A stretch of DNA of 53,999 bases, taken from the NCBI GenBank assembly GCA_903846015.1, contig CAIMZS010000488.1, positions 1 to 53,999 of the forward strand, read 5' to 3'. Positions 17,881-25,033 of this stretch are shown piece after piece. Below the pieces are notes generated by a model that saw nothing but the letters and a program-made list of their open reading frames with translations, was not told where the DNA came from and made no database searches. Position 1 is the stretch's first letter; each line of letters opens with the position of its first letter. The DNA comes from an uncultured Anaerolineae bacterium (GTDB taxonomy: Bacteria; Chloroflexota; Anaerolineae; Anaerolineales; Villigracilaceae). Position numbers and translations under genes: made by a program.

Positions 17881-17948
17881 AGTCAACATGTTTTAAATGT
17901 TAAGAACGGGCTTTAACATTTAACCCAAATTAGTACTCAATGTTGACT
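17881..17948. promoter_or_regulatory. Nested inverted repeats in the rplI/response-regulator intergenic region
   Basis: An outer pair, AGTCAACAT (17881-17889) and ATGTTGACT (17940-17948), encloses a perfect 11-base pair, TTAAATGTTAA (17893-17903) and TTAACATTTAA (17913-17923). All share a TGTTRA core, which recurs as TGTTAAG near 17954. The outer right arm contains TTGACT. This looks like a multi-site operator for a dimeric regulator, possibly the adjacent OmpR-type protein, whose family often binds repeated half-sites. Confidence 0.5.
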
Positions 17949-17968
17949 TGATTTGTTAAGATTAGGGT

Positions 17969-17974
17969 TATAAT
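17969..17974 (+). promoter_or_regulatory. -10 element (TATAAT) for the response-regulator gene
   Basis: A consensus TATAAT lies 93 bases before the ATG at 18068. TTGATT at 17948 (15-base spacing) or TTGACT at 17943 (20-base spacing) could be the -35; neither spacing is ideal, which suits an activated promoter. Confidence 0.5.
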
Positions 17975-17992
17975 CAGTTTGTCAGCATAAAT

Positions 17993-18021
17993 GACGGCAT
18001 TTTTTGCGCCGTCTTTTTTTT
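17993..18021 (+). terminator. Attenuator-like terminator inside the response-regulator leader
   Basis: GACGGC and GCCGTC form a stem around ATTTTTTGC, followed by eight T. It lies between the TATAAT at 17969 and the ATG at 18068. The nearest upstream gene reads the other way, so no plus-strand gene needs it as its end. Confidence 0.65.
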
Positions 18022-18067
18022 CCCCTTTTACGGGATTTATCGTCAACGCATGGAATTTGAAAAATAA

Positions 18068-18736
18068 ATGAGTAAAATGACTGGTGTAAGCATCTTGATC
18101 ATCGAAGGGAAAAAAGCCGAACGTCCTGTTTTTGCTGCCCAGTTGCAAAAAAAGGACTTTGTCGTCACGTCTGTTACCAACGGGGGTGAGGCGCTAGCGC
18201 GTCTGTTTGAAGTTGGCCCGGATATCGTGGTTGTAAATGCTGCATCGTTTGGTTCCACTGGTGTGCGTATTTGCCAGTCGCTGCGAGAAAAGCAGGATGA
18301 GCATTTGCCGATTGTTCTCATCCTGGAAGCGGATAAAGTTGTGGATAAAACTGCGGCGGATGTTGTGCTAAACCTGCCTTTTACGGTTCAAAAATTGGCG
18401 AACCGATTAATGCCGCTTTTGCCCGGGGATGGCGCAAATTTGATTCACGTCGGACCCATCCGTCTGGATACTCAGCAAAGGCGGGTGAAATGCCTGAGCA
18501 AAAATTCACGTTTGACACCGCGCTTAACAAAGCTGCTGCAAGTTTTGCTGCAGCATCGTGGTGAGGTGATTGGGCGCGAGGATCTTTTCAGGAAGGTTTG
18601 GGAAACGAACTATACCGGAGATACGCGCACGATGGATGTGCACATTTCCTGGCTGCGGGACGCCATCGAACTGGATCCGGACCATCCCCGTTTTTTGCAC
18701 ACTGTGCGCGGGGTGGGTTACAGGCTGGATGTTTAA
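18068..18736 (+). CDS. OmpR/PhoB-type response regulator with a degenerate receiver domain
   Basis: The 222-residue protein pairs a receiver-like N-terminal domain (1-118) with a winged-helix DNA-binding domain (125-222; LTPRLTKLLQVLLQHRGEVIGREDL ... RTMDVHISWLRDAIE ... VRGVGYRLDV). The receiver has lost its chemistry: the phosphoacceptor Asp is Asn57 (PDIVVVN), the acidic pair is Glu13-Gly14, and the conserved Lys before Pro-Phe is Leu (LNLPF). It should not be phosphorylated in the usual way and probably acts constitutively or binds another signal. No histidine kinase is adjacent. No Shine-Dalgarno is seen. Its stop overlaps the stop of the convergent methyltransferase gene. Confidence 0.9.
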   Translation: MSKMTGVSILIIEGKKAERPVFAAQLQKKDFVVTSVTNGGEALARLFEVGPDIVVVNAASFGSTGVRICQSLREKQDEHLPIVLILEADKVVDKTAADVVLNLPFTVQKLANRLMPLLPGDGANLIHVGPIRLDTQQRRVKCLSKNSRLTPRLTKLLQVLLQHRGEVIGREDLFRKVWETNYTGDTRTMDVHISWLRDAIELDPDHPRFLHTVRGVGYRLDV

Positions 18737-19986
18737 GCAGGTAAATCAGCAGGCATTAATTCGATCTGGATTTGTTCGCTCTCATTGGTTACCGCCCGGA
18801 CACATATTTTGTGTCCGGTTTTTTGTTGTGGTACGGAAAGCTGCCGGGTAATTTCGCCAAAGCGCAAGGGCAGGACCGCCTGCGACGCACTGTGGAATAT
18901 TCTGCCATCCCAAAGGGGATCAATTTCCCAATAGGCAGGTGTCTGTGCGCTGGTAAGATTAACCTGGTTGTTTGAAAGCTGAAATGCGTAGATTGGGTCT
19001 TTTTGATCTGTCAGCGCTGTTTCGCTGGTTGAATGGATGGCAAAAGCGGGGCTGACCGCTCGCACCAGGCGCTCACGGGCGGTATGAATGGCGCGGAAGG
19101 TGGCGTCAACCGCCAGAAAATGGCGTCCATGCCGGGCTGCGGCCAGGGGGGTGGTGCCGGAGCCACAGAAAAAATCTGCCACCAGGTCGCCGGGGTTGGA
19201 GGATGCCAGGATGATCCGTTCCAGCAGTGCCTCCGGTTTTTGGGTCGGGTAGCCGGTGCGTTCATTGTGAAGCCGGGCAACGACTGGAAAATACCACCAG
19301 TCTTCGGGCACTTTCCCGCGTTCCAGGTCGGGTGTTTTTCCGAAGCCAGCTTTTTTTGAAGCGGCGAAGGTTTTCAGGGTGGATTCGTTATAAGGAATAC
19401 GCACGGCATCGGCATTAAAAGTGTAATGCGGGCCTTTGGTATAAGCCAGGATGGTATCGTGTTTGCGGTTGAAGGCCGAGCGGATAGGGGATGGCCCGTG
19501 ATATGTCCAGATGATTTCGTTAAGGAAGTTTTCTGCGCCGATCAGTTCATCGAGCAGCAGCCGGGCATAGGCATCCGCATGCCAGTCCAGGTGCAAATAG
19601 AGCGAGCCTCCCGGGGCCAGCAGGCGGGACATGAGCGCAAGACGTTGGTAGAGGAAGTCAATGTATTCGTCGAGATTATCCCAGTGGTCGGCATAGCCGC
19701 GGGCGAGCTGCCATTCGCGCGGCTTACGCGAATCTTCACCACGGCCAATGCGGGCGCTGAAATGCCGGTTGGTGAAGAAGGGCGGGTCGGCGTAGATCAA
19801 GTTGATGCGACCCTCATACTCGGGCAAGAGCGCTGCCATAATGGCCAGGTTATCGCCCAGATAGAGATGATTTTTTACCGGGTTATCCGGCCAGCCTGCT
19901 CCGTTAGGGTGGATGACCGAATCCAATATTAACCTGGCAGGCTGTGGGGGAATGAGCGTTTTGCCGCTCCACTGCAGGATTGGCAT
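18733..19986 (-). CDS. Orphan beta-class DNA methyltransferase (N6-adenine or N4-cytosine)
   Basis: A 417-residue enzyme. Catalytic motif IV DPPF is at residues 67-70 and the AdoMet motif FCGSGTT at 273-279, so motif IV precedes motif I, as in beta-class methyltransferases. TGYPTQKPEALLERII just before motif I is typical of this class. About 100 residues follow the AdoMet domain with no recognised fold. No restriction endonuclease gene is nearby, so it looks like an orphan methylase with a regulatory role or a relic of a lost system. Its stop overlaps the stop of the convergent regulator gene by two bases. The L,D-transpeptidase lies just upstream on the same strand. Confidence 0.9.
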   Translation of the reverse strand: MPILQWSGKTLIPPQPARLILDSVIHPNGAGWPDNPVKNHLYLGDNLAIMAALLPEYEGRINLIYADPPFFTNRHFSARIGRGEDSRKPREWQLARGYADHWDNLDEYIDFLYQRLALMSRLLAPGGSLYLHLDWHADAYARLLLDELIGAENFLNEIIWTYHGPSPIRSAFNRKHDTILAYTKGPHYTFNADAVRIPYNESTLKTFAASKKAGFGKTPDLERGKVPEDWWYFPVVARLHNERTGYPTQKPEALLERIILASSNPGDLVADFFCGSGTTPLAAARHGRHFLAVDATFRAIHTARERLVRAVSPAFAIHSTSETALTDQKDPIYAFQLSNNQVNLTSAQTPAYWEIDPLWDGRIFHSASQAVLPLRFGEITRQLSVPQQKTGHKICVRAVTNESEQIQIELMPADLPA

Positions 19987-19987
19987 A

Positions 19988-21076
19988 TTATGCGAGGATG
20001 ACGCCTACTGGCATGCCGGAACCCTTTTTATCCAGGGTTAAAGGATCAAATGCGCTGGCTGGAGAGGCAGGTGGGCACCAACGGAACAGCCACTTGGCTT
20101 CATCGGAACGCATGTTGATGCAGCCGCTGCTCATTGGCACGCCAAAGTTGTCATGCCAATAGGTGCCGTGGAAGGCATGTCCCTGGAAGTTGCGCCCCTC
20201 GAAGTGGATGAATGTGGTCCACGGTACACCGGGCAGTTGATAGGCTTCAATATCGGAGGCCTGTGCCAGGTTGCCGCTGCCCATGTGCTTGGATGGCATT
20301 TTTGTGAAAATACTAAAAACACCCGACGGGGTGGTGGTTGGAATTCCATTGGGACCGGGGGTGCTGTTAATCCGGCCGGAAGAGATCATGGTGGTGAAGA
20401 CCGGCTTGTCATACTCGAAACAGGTTACGCGTTGGCCTGAAAGCGATACTTCGATGCGTTTTTTTTCAAAAGGTACATTCGGTGAGATCGGTTCGATCTC
20501 GCTGTCGGATATCAGGCGCAGGTGGCTGGCGGGGACGTTGTAGGTGATATCGCTCAATTCATCCAGGATGCGGTACCAGGGCTGTCCATCGGGACCTTCG
20601 TCAACGCCTTTTACCCAATGGACGCTGCTGTAATACAGCCGGTTTACCCGCACCCAATCTTTGATCACCAGGCGGAAGGCCTGGGTAAATGGGATCGTCA
20701 CTTCAGCCAATTGTCCGTTTTTACGGATGGACTGCTCAATCGGATTATAGATGTACTGCACTTTTTGCGTGCGGGCGCGATGAACAAAGCCTCCCCAAAC
20801 ACGGTACCAGATCGGGTTGTAACCGGGGGTACCGGAGTTGACTTCTTCATACACGTTGAGTATCTGGTCGCGAAATACCATCCTGGTAATGTCGCTTTGG
20901 TCGGTGGGTTTGCCATAGACTGGTATCCCTTTTTCGTCGATCCCATTACTGGTGATGCGGATGAAAACTCCATCGGAAAATTCATCGATGGGTGGAAAGG
21001 TGAAGCCAAGCGCTGCACTGCCCAGGGTGAGCCCGGATGTCTTTAAAAAGTCGCGGCGAGAAAATTTGGATGTCAT
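19988..21076 (-). CDS. Secreted L,D-transpeptidase (YkuD) with a twin-arginine signal
   Basis: From the ATG at 21076 the protein has 362 residues and begins MTSKFSRRDFLKTSGLTLGS, a Tat-type signal peptide with SRRDFLK. The frame is open to 21142, but that extension would precede the Tat motif. The C-terminal half is a YkuD domain with the catalytic HGTYWHDNFGVPMSSGCINM motif: His, Ser-Gly-Cys and the nucleophile Cys are all present. Such enzymes form 3-3 peptidoglycan crosslinks or attach proteins to the wall. The N-terminal half contains a domain common in Chloroflexota YkuD proteins that I cannot name. A one-base gap separates it from the methyltransferase, so they are probably cotranscribed. 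Confidence 0.9.
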   Translation of the reverse strand: MTSKFSRRDFLKTSGLTLGSAALGFTFPPIDEFSDGVFIRITSNGIDEKGIPVYGKPTDQSDITRMVFRDQILNVYEEVNSGTPGYNPIWYRVWGGFVHRARTQKVQYIYNPIEQSIRKNGQLAEVTIPFTQAFRLVIKDWVRVNRLYYSSVHWVKGVDEGPDGQPWYRILDELSDITYNVPASHLRLISDSEIEPISPNVPFEKKRIEVSLSGQRVTCFEYDKPVFTTMISSGRINSTPGPNGIPTTTPSGVFSIFTKMPSKHMGSGNLAQASDIEAYQLPGVPWTTFIHFEGRNFQGHAFHGTYWHDNFGVPMSSGCINMRSDEAKWLFRWCPPASPASAFDPLTLDKKGSGMPVGVILA

Positions 21077-21101
21077 GAATGTTATTTTACTCGAAAAAAA
21101 A

Positions 21102-21130
21102 GCCCAAAAGGTTAGGAGAACCTTTTGGGC
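21102..21130 (-). terminator. Terminator after the SWIM zinc-finger gene
   Basis: GCCCAAAAGGTT and its exact complement flank AGGAG. On the minus strand the stem runs into eight T. It ends the gene at 21155-21397, just before the transpeptidase start. Confidence 0.85.
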
Positions 21131-21154
21131 CAGGTACCACATATTTTATTGTAT

Positions 21155-21397
21155 TTATATTTGTTCAGAAACCGGTATCATTTCCTTTAAGAGGATCTCA
21201 AGGGCCATTGTGTGGCCGCAGCGCTGGTGAGTCAAGAAGAACTCGCAGTCACAGCTAAAGGTGCCATTCTCAAAAGTAACATGGTGGTCATTGTTGTCAC
21301 CGTGGAAGGTCAGGTCAAACTTGTTGAATCGGAAACGCTTGCGGTCCTCAGCATAGCGTTTGGCTTTTTCAATCTTACCAATCATCCCATAGTCCAT
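21155..21397 (-). CDS. Small stand-alone SWIM-type zinc-finger protein
   Basis: Eighty residues from the ATG at 21397, which has AGGAG 10 bases upstream; the frame continues to 21547 without another good start. Residues about 54-68 give CDCEFFLTHQRCGH, the SWIM pattern C-x-C-xn-C-x-H that binds zinc and mediates DNA or protein contacts. SWIM fingers are usually part of larger ATPases or transposases; here the finger is nearly the whole protein, preceded by a basic region (KIEKAKRYAEDRKRFRF). It has its own terminator, so it is expressed alone. The role is unknown. Confidence 0.8.
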   Translation of the reverse strand: MDYGMIGKIEKAKRYAEDRKRFRFNKFDLTFHGDNNDHHVTFENGTFSCDCEFFLTHQRCGHTMALEILLKEMIPVSEQI

Positions 21398-21428
21398 TTT
21401 ATTTAGTCTCCTTTTCCAGAGAAATGAA

Positions 21429-21456
21429 AAAGGCACGCAGACAGGCGCGTGCCTTT
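21429..21456 (-). terminator. Hairpin with T-run just before the SWIM gene
   Basis: AAAGGCACGC and GCGTGCCTTT pair around AGACAGGC. On the minus strand the stem is followed by TTTTTC. It is 31 bases upstream of the SWIM start, so it either ends transcripts from the cyd operon or lies in the SWIM leader. Confidence 0.6.
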
Positions 21457-21654
21457 CATGAATTTGTTGTGGGGTATTTCTGATAAAAGCGCATGGATGG
21501 GTAACCTCTATGAATACGAGTATATGACGTTTTGAGCGTAGAGTCAACGGGTTTGGCGATATCGTATGACAATCATAGGATAAATGACAGGTGTTGTAAT
21601 ACTAAACGGTTCTCTTCCGGCCAGGCCGTGAAATGGGCACCTGGTTTTGCTGAT

Positions 21655-21693
21655 GTGGTGTTTTGGAGCCATTTCGGGGCTCCAAAACACCAC
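21655..21693 (-). terminator. Perfect 16-base hairpin downstream of cydB
   Basis: GTGGTGTTTTGGAGCC and its exact complement surround a 7-base loop 25 bases after the cydB stop. No T-run follows, so it may protect the mRNA end or act with the hairpin at 21429-21456. Confidence 0.6.
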
Positions 21694-21718
21694 CCATAAC
21701 GTCTCTTTTTTGCGTTGT

Positions 21719-22741
21719 TTAGTAAACCAGGGTCTTCTTATCTGTGCTGATGCGTTTGCGGAACGAGTAGTAAGACCAGCTCTGGTAGGCAATCACGATC
21801 GGCACGAAGATGAGGGCGATGATGGAAATGACCGTCAATGTATATTGCGATGATGATGCATTGTAGATGGTCAGGCTCCAGGCGGGGTTGCTGGTGGAGA
21901 GCATCACATTTGGGAAGGTCATGATGAAGAAGGTGATCTGGGTGAGGACAATATTCAACGCCACCATGATGAAGGCCCAGCCTTCCATTTTCCGGTTGAT
22001 GAAGTAACCTGCTGCCAGTAAAACAGCGATGGCGCCGATGGGTACGATCCCAGGGCTGACTCTGTCGCGCGCCAGGAAATCTCCAGCATACGTGAATATA
22101 CTCAGGGCACCATACAAAATAGCTGCAAGCACCCACAATTTACGGGTCAGGGCACTGACTCGCTCATGTAATTCCCCTTCCAACTTCCGGCACAAGAAAT
22201 TGGCGCCGTGCAGTAGGAAGATGGCTACGGTGGTCAGCCCGCCAAGCAGGCCATATGGGTTGAGCAGGGTGAATAGATTGCCGGTGAACATTTTTTTTGC
22301 GTCAATCGGTACGCCCTCGGCAAGGTTGGCAAAAGCGACGCCAAGCAGCAGGGCAGGCAGGAATGAGCCGATGGCGATCATCCAGTCGAACATGTTGCGC
22401 CATCTGGGGCTGGGATCCTTGGAACGGTATTCAAAGGACACTCCCCGGATGATTAACCCAACGAGCAGCAGGAACAAGGCCAGGTAGAAGCCGCTGAACA
22501 TGGTGGCGTACCAATGCGGGAAAGCGGCAAAGGTTGCCCCACCAGCGGTGAGCAGCCAGACTTCATTGCCATCCCAAACCGAGCCGATGGTATTGATGAT
22601 GGCGCGGCGTTCTTCATCTTTTTTCCCGATAAAGGGCAGAAGCATGCCAACGCCGAAATCGAAGCCTTCCAGGAAGTAGAAACCCGTCCACAGAACAGCG
22701 ATCAGTATGAACCACAAGGTTTGCAGAAATTCGTATGACAT
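21719..22741 (-). CDS. cydB: Cytochrome bd ubiquinol oxidase subunit II
   Basis: A 340-residue membrane protein with the CydB start (LQTLWFILIAVLWTGFYFLEGFDFGVGMLLPF), the GSVWDGNEVWLLTAGGATFAAFP motif and eight or nine membrane helices. CydB supports the haem-bearing CydA in the quinol:O2 oxidoreductase, which has high oxygen affinity and resists nitric oxide. It lies 12 bases after cydA on the same strand. No cydX-like small frame is evident between them. Confidence 0.95.
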   Translation of the reverse strand: MSYEFLQTLWFILIAVLWTGFYFLEGFDFGVGMLLPFIGKKDEERRAIINTIGSVWDGNEVWLLTAGGATFAAFPHWYATMFSGFYLALFLLLVGLIIRGVSFEYRSKDPSPRWRNMFDWMIAIGSFLPALLLGVAFANLAEGVPIDAKKMFTGNLFTLLNPYGLLGGLTTVAIFLLHGANFLCRKLEGELHERVSALTRKLWVLAAILYGALSIFTYAGDFLARDRVSPGIVPIGAIAVLLAAGYFINRKMEGWAFIMVALNIVLTQITFFIMTFPNVMLSTSNPAWSLTIYNASSSQYTLTVISIIALIFVPIVIAYQSWSYYSFRKRISTDKKTLVY

Positions 22742-22753
22742 GGTATTCCTCCG

Positions 22754-24148
22754 TTAATCCTGTGAGCCAACGAATGAGGGCGCGACATCAACAGATTCGT
22801 GCATGGCGGCATCTGGTCCGGCGATGGCATATTTGCGCATCAGATAGATCATGGCAACCGCCAGTGAGCCATAAACTATCGTGTAACCGATAAGTGAAAT
22901 CCATAAGTCAACAACAGTCAGGTTTGGGGAAACCGCATCCTTCACCTTGAGCAGGCCGTAAACGATCCAGGGTTGGCGGCCCATTTCAGTAAGGATCCAA
23001 CCGCTGGCGTTCGCCATATAGGGCAGGATTAGCATCCAGGGTACCCATTTCATCCATTTGGCTTTGGAAATATCACCACGCAGGTCAGCCCAAATAAAGA
23101 AAGCTGCCAGGCCAATCATCACAAATCCGAAGATCATCATGATGCGGAAGGTCCAATAAGTGACAACCATCAAAGGAACATAATCGCCCGGGCCGTATTT
23201 TTGGATCGCTTCTGCTGAAAGATCATTGACGCCCCTGACTTCACAGCTAAAATTATTGCAGGCTAAAAAGCTCATGGCGTAGGGAATGCGGATTGACCAG
23301 ACTTCCTGTTTGCCGGTCAGGTCACCAATGGTGAGAAGTGAAAACGAAGCCGGTTTTTCGGTCACCCACAGCCCTTCGAGCGCGGCCATTTTCATGGGTT
23401 GCGAGTCTTTCATAAACTGCCCCATGGCATGACCGCCGAAGAAAATCGAAGCGCCGGCGACCAGGCCCACAATTGCAGCCATCGAGAAGGAGCGTTTGAA
23501 AAGGTCTACGTTCTGTTTTCGGGCGATATGGTAAGCGCTTACAGCCAGGATCAGGAAGGCTGCCATTGCCATCCCATCTGAGATGGTATGCCAGAAGAGA
23601 ATCCAACCCTTGGTGTTGCCGATCAGGGCAAAGAAGTTGACCAGTTCGAGTCGGCTGTTGGCAGCGTTAAAGACAAATGCATCCATGGGTGGAGCCTGCA
23701 TGAAGGCATTGGCGAGCAAAATGATCAACGCCGACAAGGTTGATCCGATTGCAACCAACCAGATGGAGGTCAGGTGGGCTTTTTCAGAGATTTTACCTTC
23801 GCCGAATATCCAGATTCCCAGAAAGGTTGATTCGAGGAAAAAGGCCAGCAGCGCTTCAATTGCCAGCGGCGCGCCGAAAATATCGCCTACGAAGCGGCTG
23901 TATTCGCTCCAGTTCATGCCAAACTGAAACTCTTGAACAATGCCGGTGACAACACCAATGGCGAAGTTGACCAGGAATAACTTTCCCCAGAACTTGGTCA
24001 TTTTGTGCCAGGCTTCATCCCGGGTCTGGTAATAACGGGTTTGCATAAAGGCCACAAACCAGCCCAATCCCAATGTAAGCGGGACGAATAACCAATGGTA
24101 AATGGTGGTGAGTGCAAATTGCAGGCGTGAAAGTATAACTGGATCCAT
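22754..24148 (-). CDS. cydA: Cytochrome bd ubiquinol oxidase subunit I
   Basis: A 464-residue subunit that binds haems b558, b595 and d. The N-terminal haem-ligand His18 (TTIYHWLFVPLTLGLGW), GRQPW and ILTEMGRQPWIVYGLL are recognisable. It is shorter than the E. coli protein (522), so it has the short quinol-binding loop. AGGAG lies 5 bases before the ATG. It is 65 bases downstream of the Rrf2 regulator gene and upstream of cydB, so the three form an operon that would help the cell remove oxygen or respire under NO stress. Confidence 0.95.
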   Translation of the reverse strand: MDPVILSRLQFALTTIYHWLFVPLTLGLGWFVAFMQTRYYQTRDEAWHKMTKFWGKLFLVNFAIGVVTGIVQEFQFGMNWSEYSRFVGDIFGAPLAIEALLAFFLESTFLGIWIFGEGKISEKAHLTSIWLVAIGSTLSALIILLANAFMQAPPMDAFVFNAANSRLELVNFFALIGNTKGWILFWHTISDGMAMAAFLILAVSAYHIARKQNVDLFKRSFSMAAIVGLVAGASIFFGGHAMGQFMKDSQPMKMAALEGLWVTEKPASFSLLTIGDLTGKQEVWSIRIPYAMSFLACNNFSCEVRGVNDLSAEAIQKYGPGDYVPLMVVTYWTFRIMMIFGFVMIGLAAFFIWADLRGDISKAKWMKWVPWMLILPYMANASGWILTEMGRQPWIVYGLLKVKDAVSPNLTVVDLWISLIGYTIVYGSLAVAMIYLMRKYAIAGPDAAMHESVDVAPSFVGSQD

Positions 24149-24213
24149 TTTTTCTCCTGAAAATTTTAAAATAGATGGTTTGAAAGTGATAGATAGGCGG
24201 TAATTACCACTTA

Positions 24214-24669
24214 TTACATCAGGGATAATGGCGTGAAGCCGGTGGTGGAATTACTTTTTTGTTCCAAGGCTAGATCTGCAAAGTTGGTGGATGCCATTTC
24301 GCGCAGCATGGCTGCTTGCACGCGGCCCCATTTTTTGCGCGCCGAGCAGTTTGGTTGGAATGGGCAGTCATCTTCTTCCTTTTCGTGCATACAACTAGAA
24401 AGCAGCAAAGGACCTTCAAAAGCCTCGACCACATCTTTAAGTGTAATTTGGGCTGCTGGACGGGATATCTGCAGGCCGCCCAGGCGCCCGGTATAGGTTT
24501 TTATCAGGCCGGCATTTGCCAGTTGAGCCACGAGCCGTGGCATCAGGGATTGAGGGATGTGCATTTCTGTCCGAATGGTATTCGACGGTGTACGGCTTTC
24601 ATCATCACGGTTGGAGAGCGCGATGATTACCCGAATGGCGTAATCAGTTTGACGGTTAATTCGAAGCAT
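24214..24669 (-). CDS. Rrf2-family regulator with NsrR/IscR-type cysteines
   Basis: A 151-residue winged-helix protein starting MLRINRQTDYAIRVIIALS, the Rrf2 hallmark, with the recognition region SLMPRLVAQLANAGLIKTYTGRLGGLQ. Three cysteines follow in C-x8-C-x5-C (SSCMHEKEEDDC, PFQPNC), the arrangement that holds an Fe-S cluster in NsrR and IscR. The spacing is closest to NsrR, a nitric-oxide sensor, but IscR- or RsrR-like redox sensing is possible. It precedes cydAB on the same strand and probably controls it and itself through the inverted repeats at 24742-24808. Confidence 0.88.
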   Translation of the reverse strand: MLRINRQTDYAIRVIIALSNRDDESRTPSNTIRTEMHIPQSLMPRLVAQLANAGLIKTYTGRLGGLQISRPAAQITLKDVVEAFEGPLLLSSCMHEKEEDDCPFQPNCSARKKWGRVQAAMLREMASTNFADLALEQKSNSTTGFTPLSLM

Positions 24670-24741
24670 GTTTTCCTGTGGGTAAAAAGCTTTGCTAGCT
24701 TAATTAACGTTTACTAATATTGTAATAGTTATCTCGATCGT

Positions 24742-24808
24742 TGATAATGAAAATTATCACAAATAAAGGTGATATAAGTAATAAACATTACCCTTATTTG
24801 TGATAATT
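24742..24808. promoter_or_regulatory. Operator-like inverted repeats upstream of the Rrf2-cydAB operon
   Basis: TGATAAT-GAAA-ATTATCA (24742-24759) is a perfect palindrome with a 4-base spacer. Overlapping it, AATTATCACAAATAA (24752-24766) recurs exactly inverted at 24794-24808, 27 bases apart, giving a third TGATAAT half-site. They lie 73-139 bases before the regulator start. This suits binding of a dimeric Rrf2 protein and DNA looping; an FNR- or Rex-like protein is an alternative. Confidence 0.6.
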
Positions 24809-24981
24809 GATTTATCTCAGCGGAATCCGACCGGTAAGTTGGCTCCGATTGCATTTACTCACGGGTATACTTTCCGTTGTGAATGATCGGAATTTTTGCG
24901 AGGTAAGGTGAAAAAGTTGATGGTTCACTGACTGTTACATTTTTTACCAGGTATAGTTGGTTTTCTGTTTTAGGAGAGACG

Positions 24982-25025
24982 AAAAATGAGCCGGTCAACT
25001 TTCGAAAGTTGACCGGCTCATTTTT
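24982..25025. terminator. Perfect-palindrome terminator after the MFS gene
   Basis: A 44-base fully self-complementary stretch centred on TTCGAA (25001-25006), with a GAGCCGGTCAAC stem, A5 on one side and T5 on the other. It ends the minus-strand MFS gene 8 bases earlier and works in either direction. Confidence 0.85.
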
Positions 25026-25033
25026 ATTTTTAT

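Larger units (their letters stand above)
24670..25033. other. Intergenic region upstream of the Rrf2-cyd operon
   Basis: There are 364 bases between the Rrf2 start and the MFS stop, with no gene. The part nearest the regulator is AT-rich and holds the operator-like repeats; the far end holds the MFS terminator. Both are listed separately. Confidence 0.6.
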
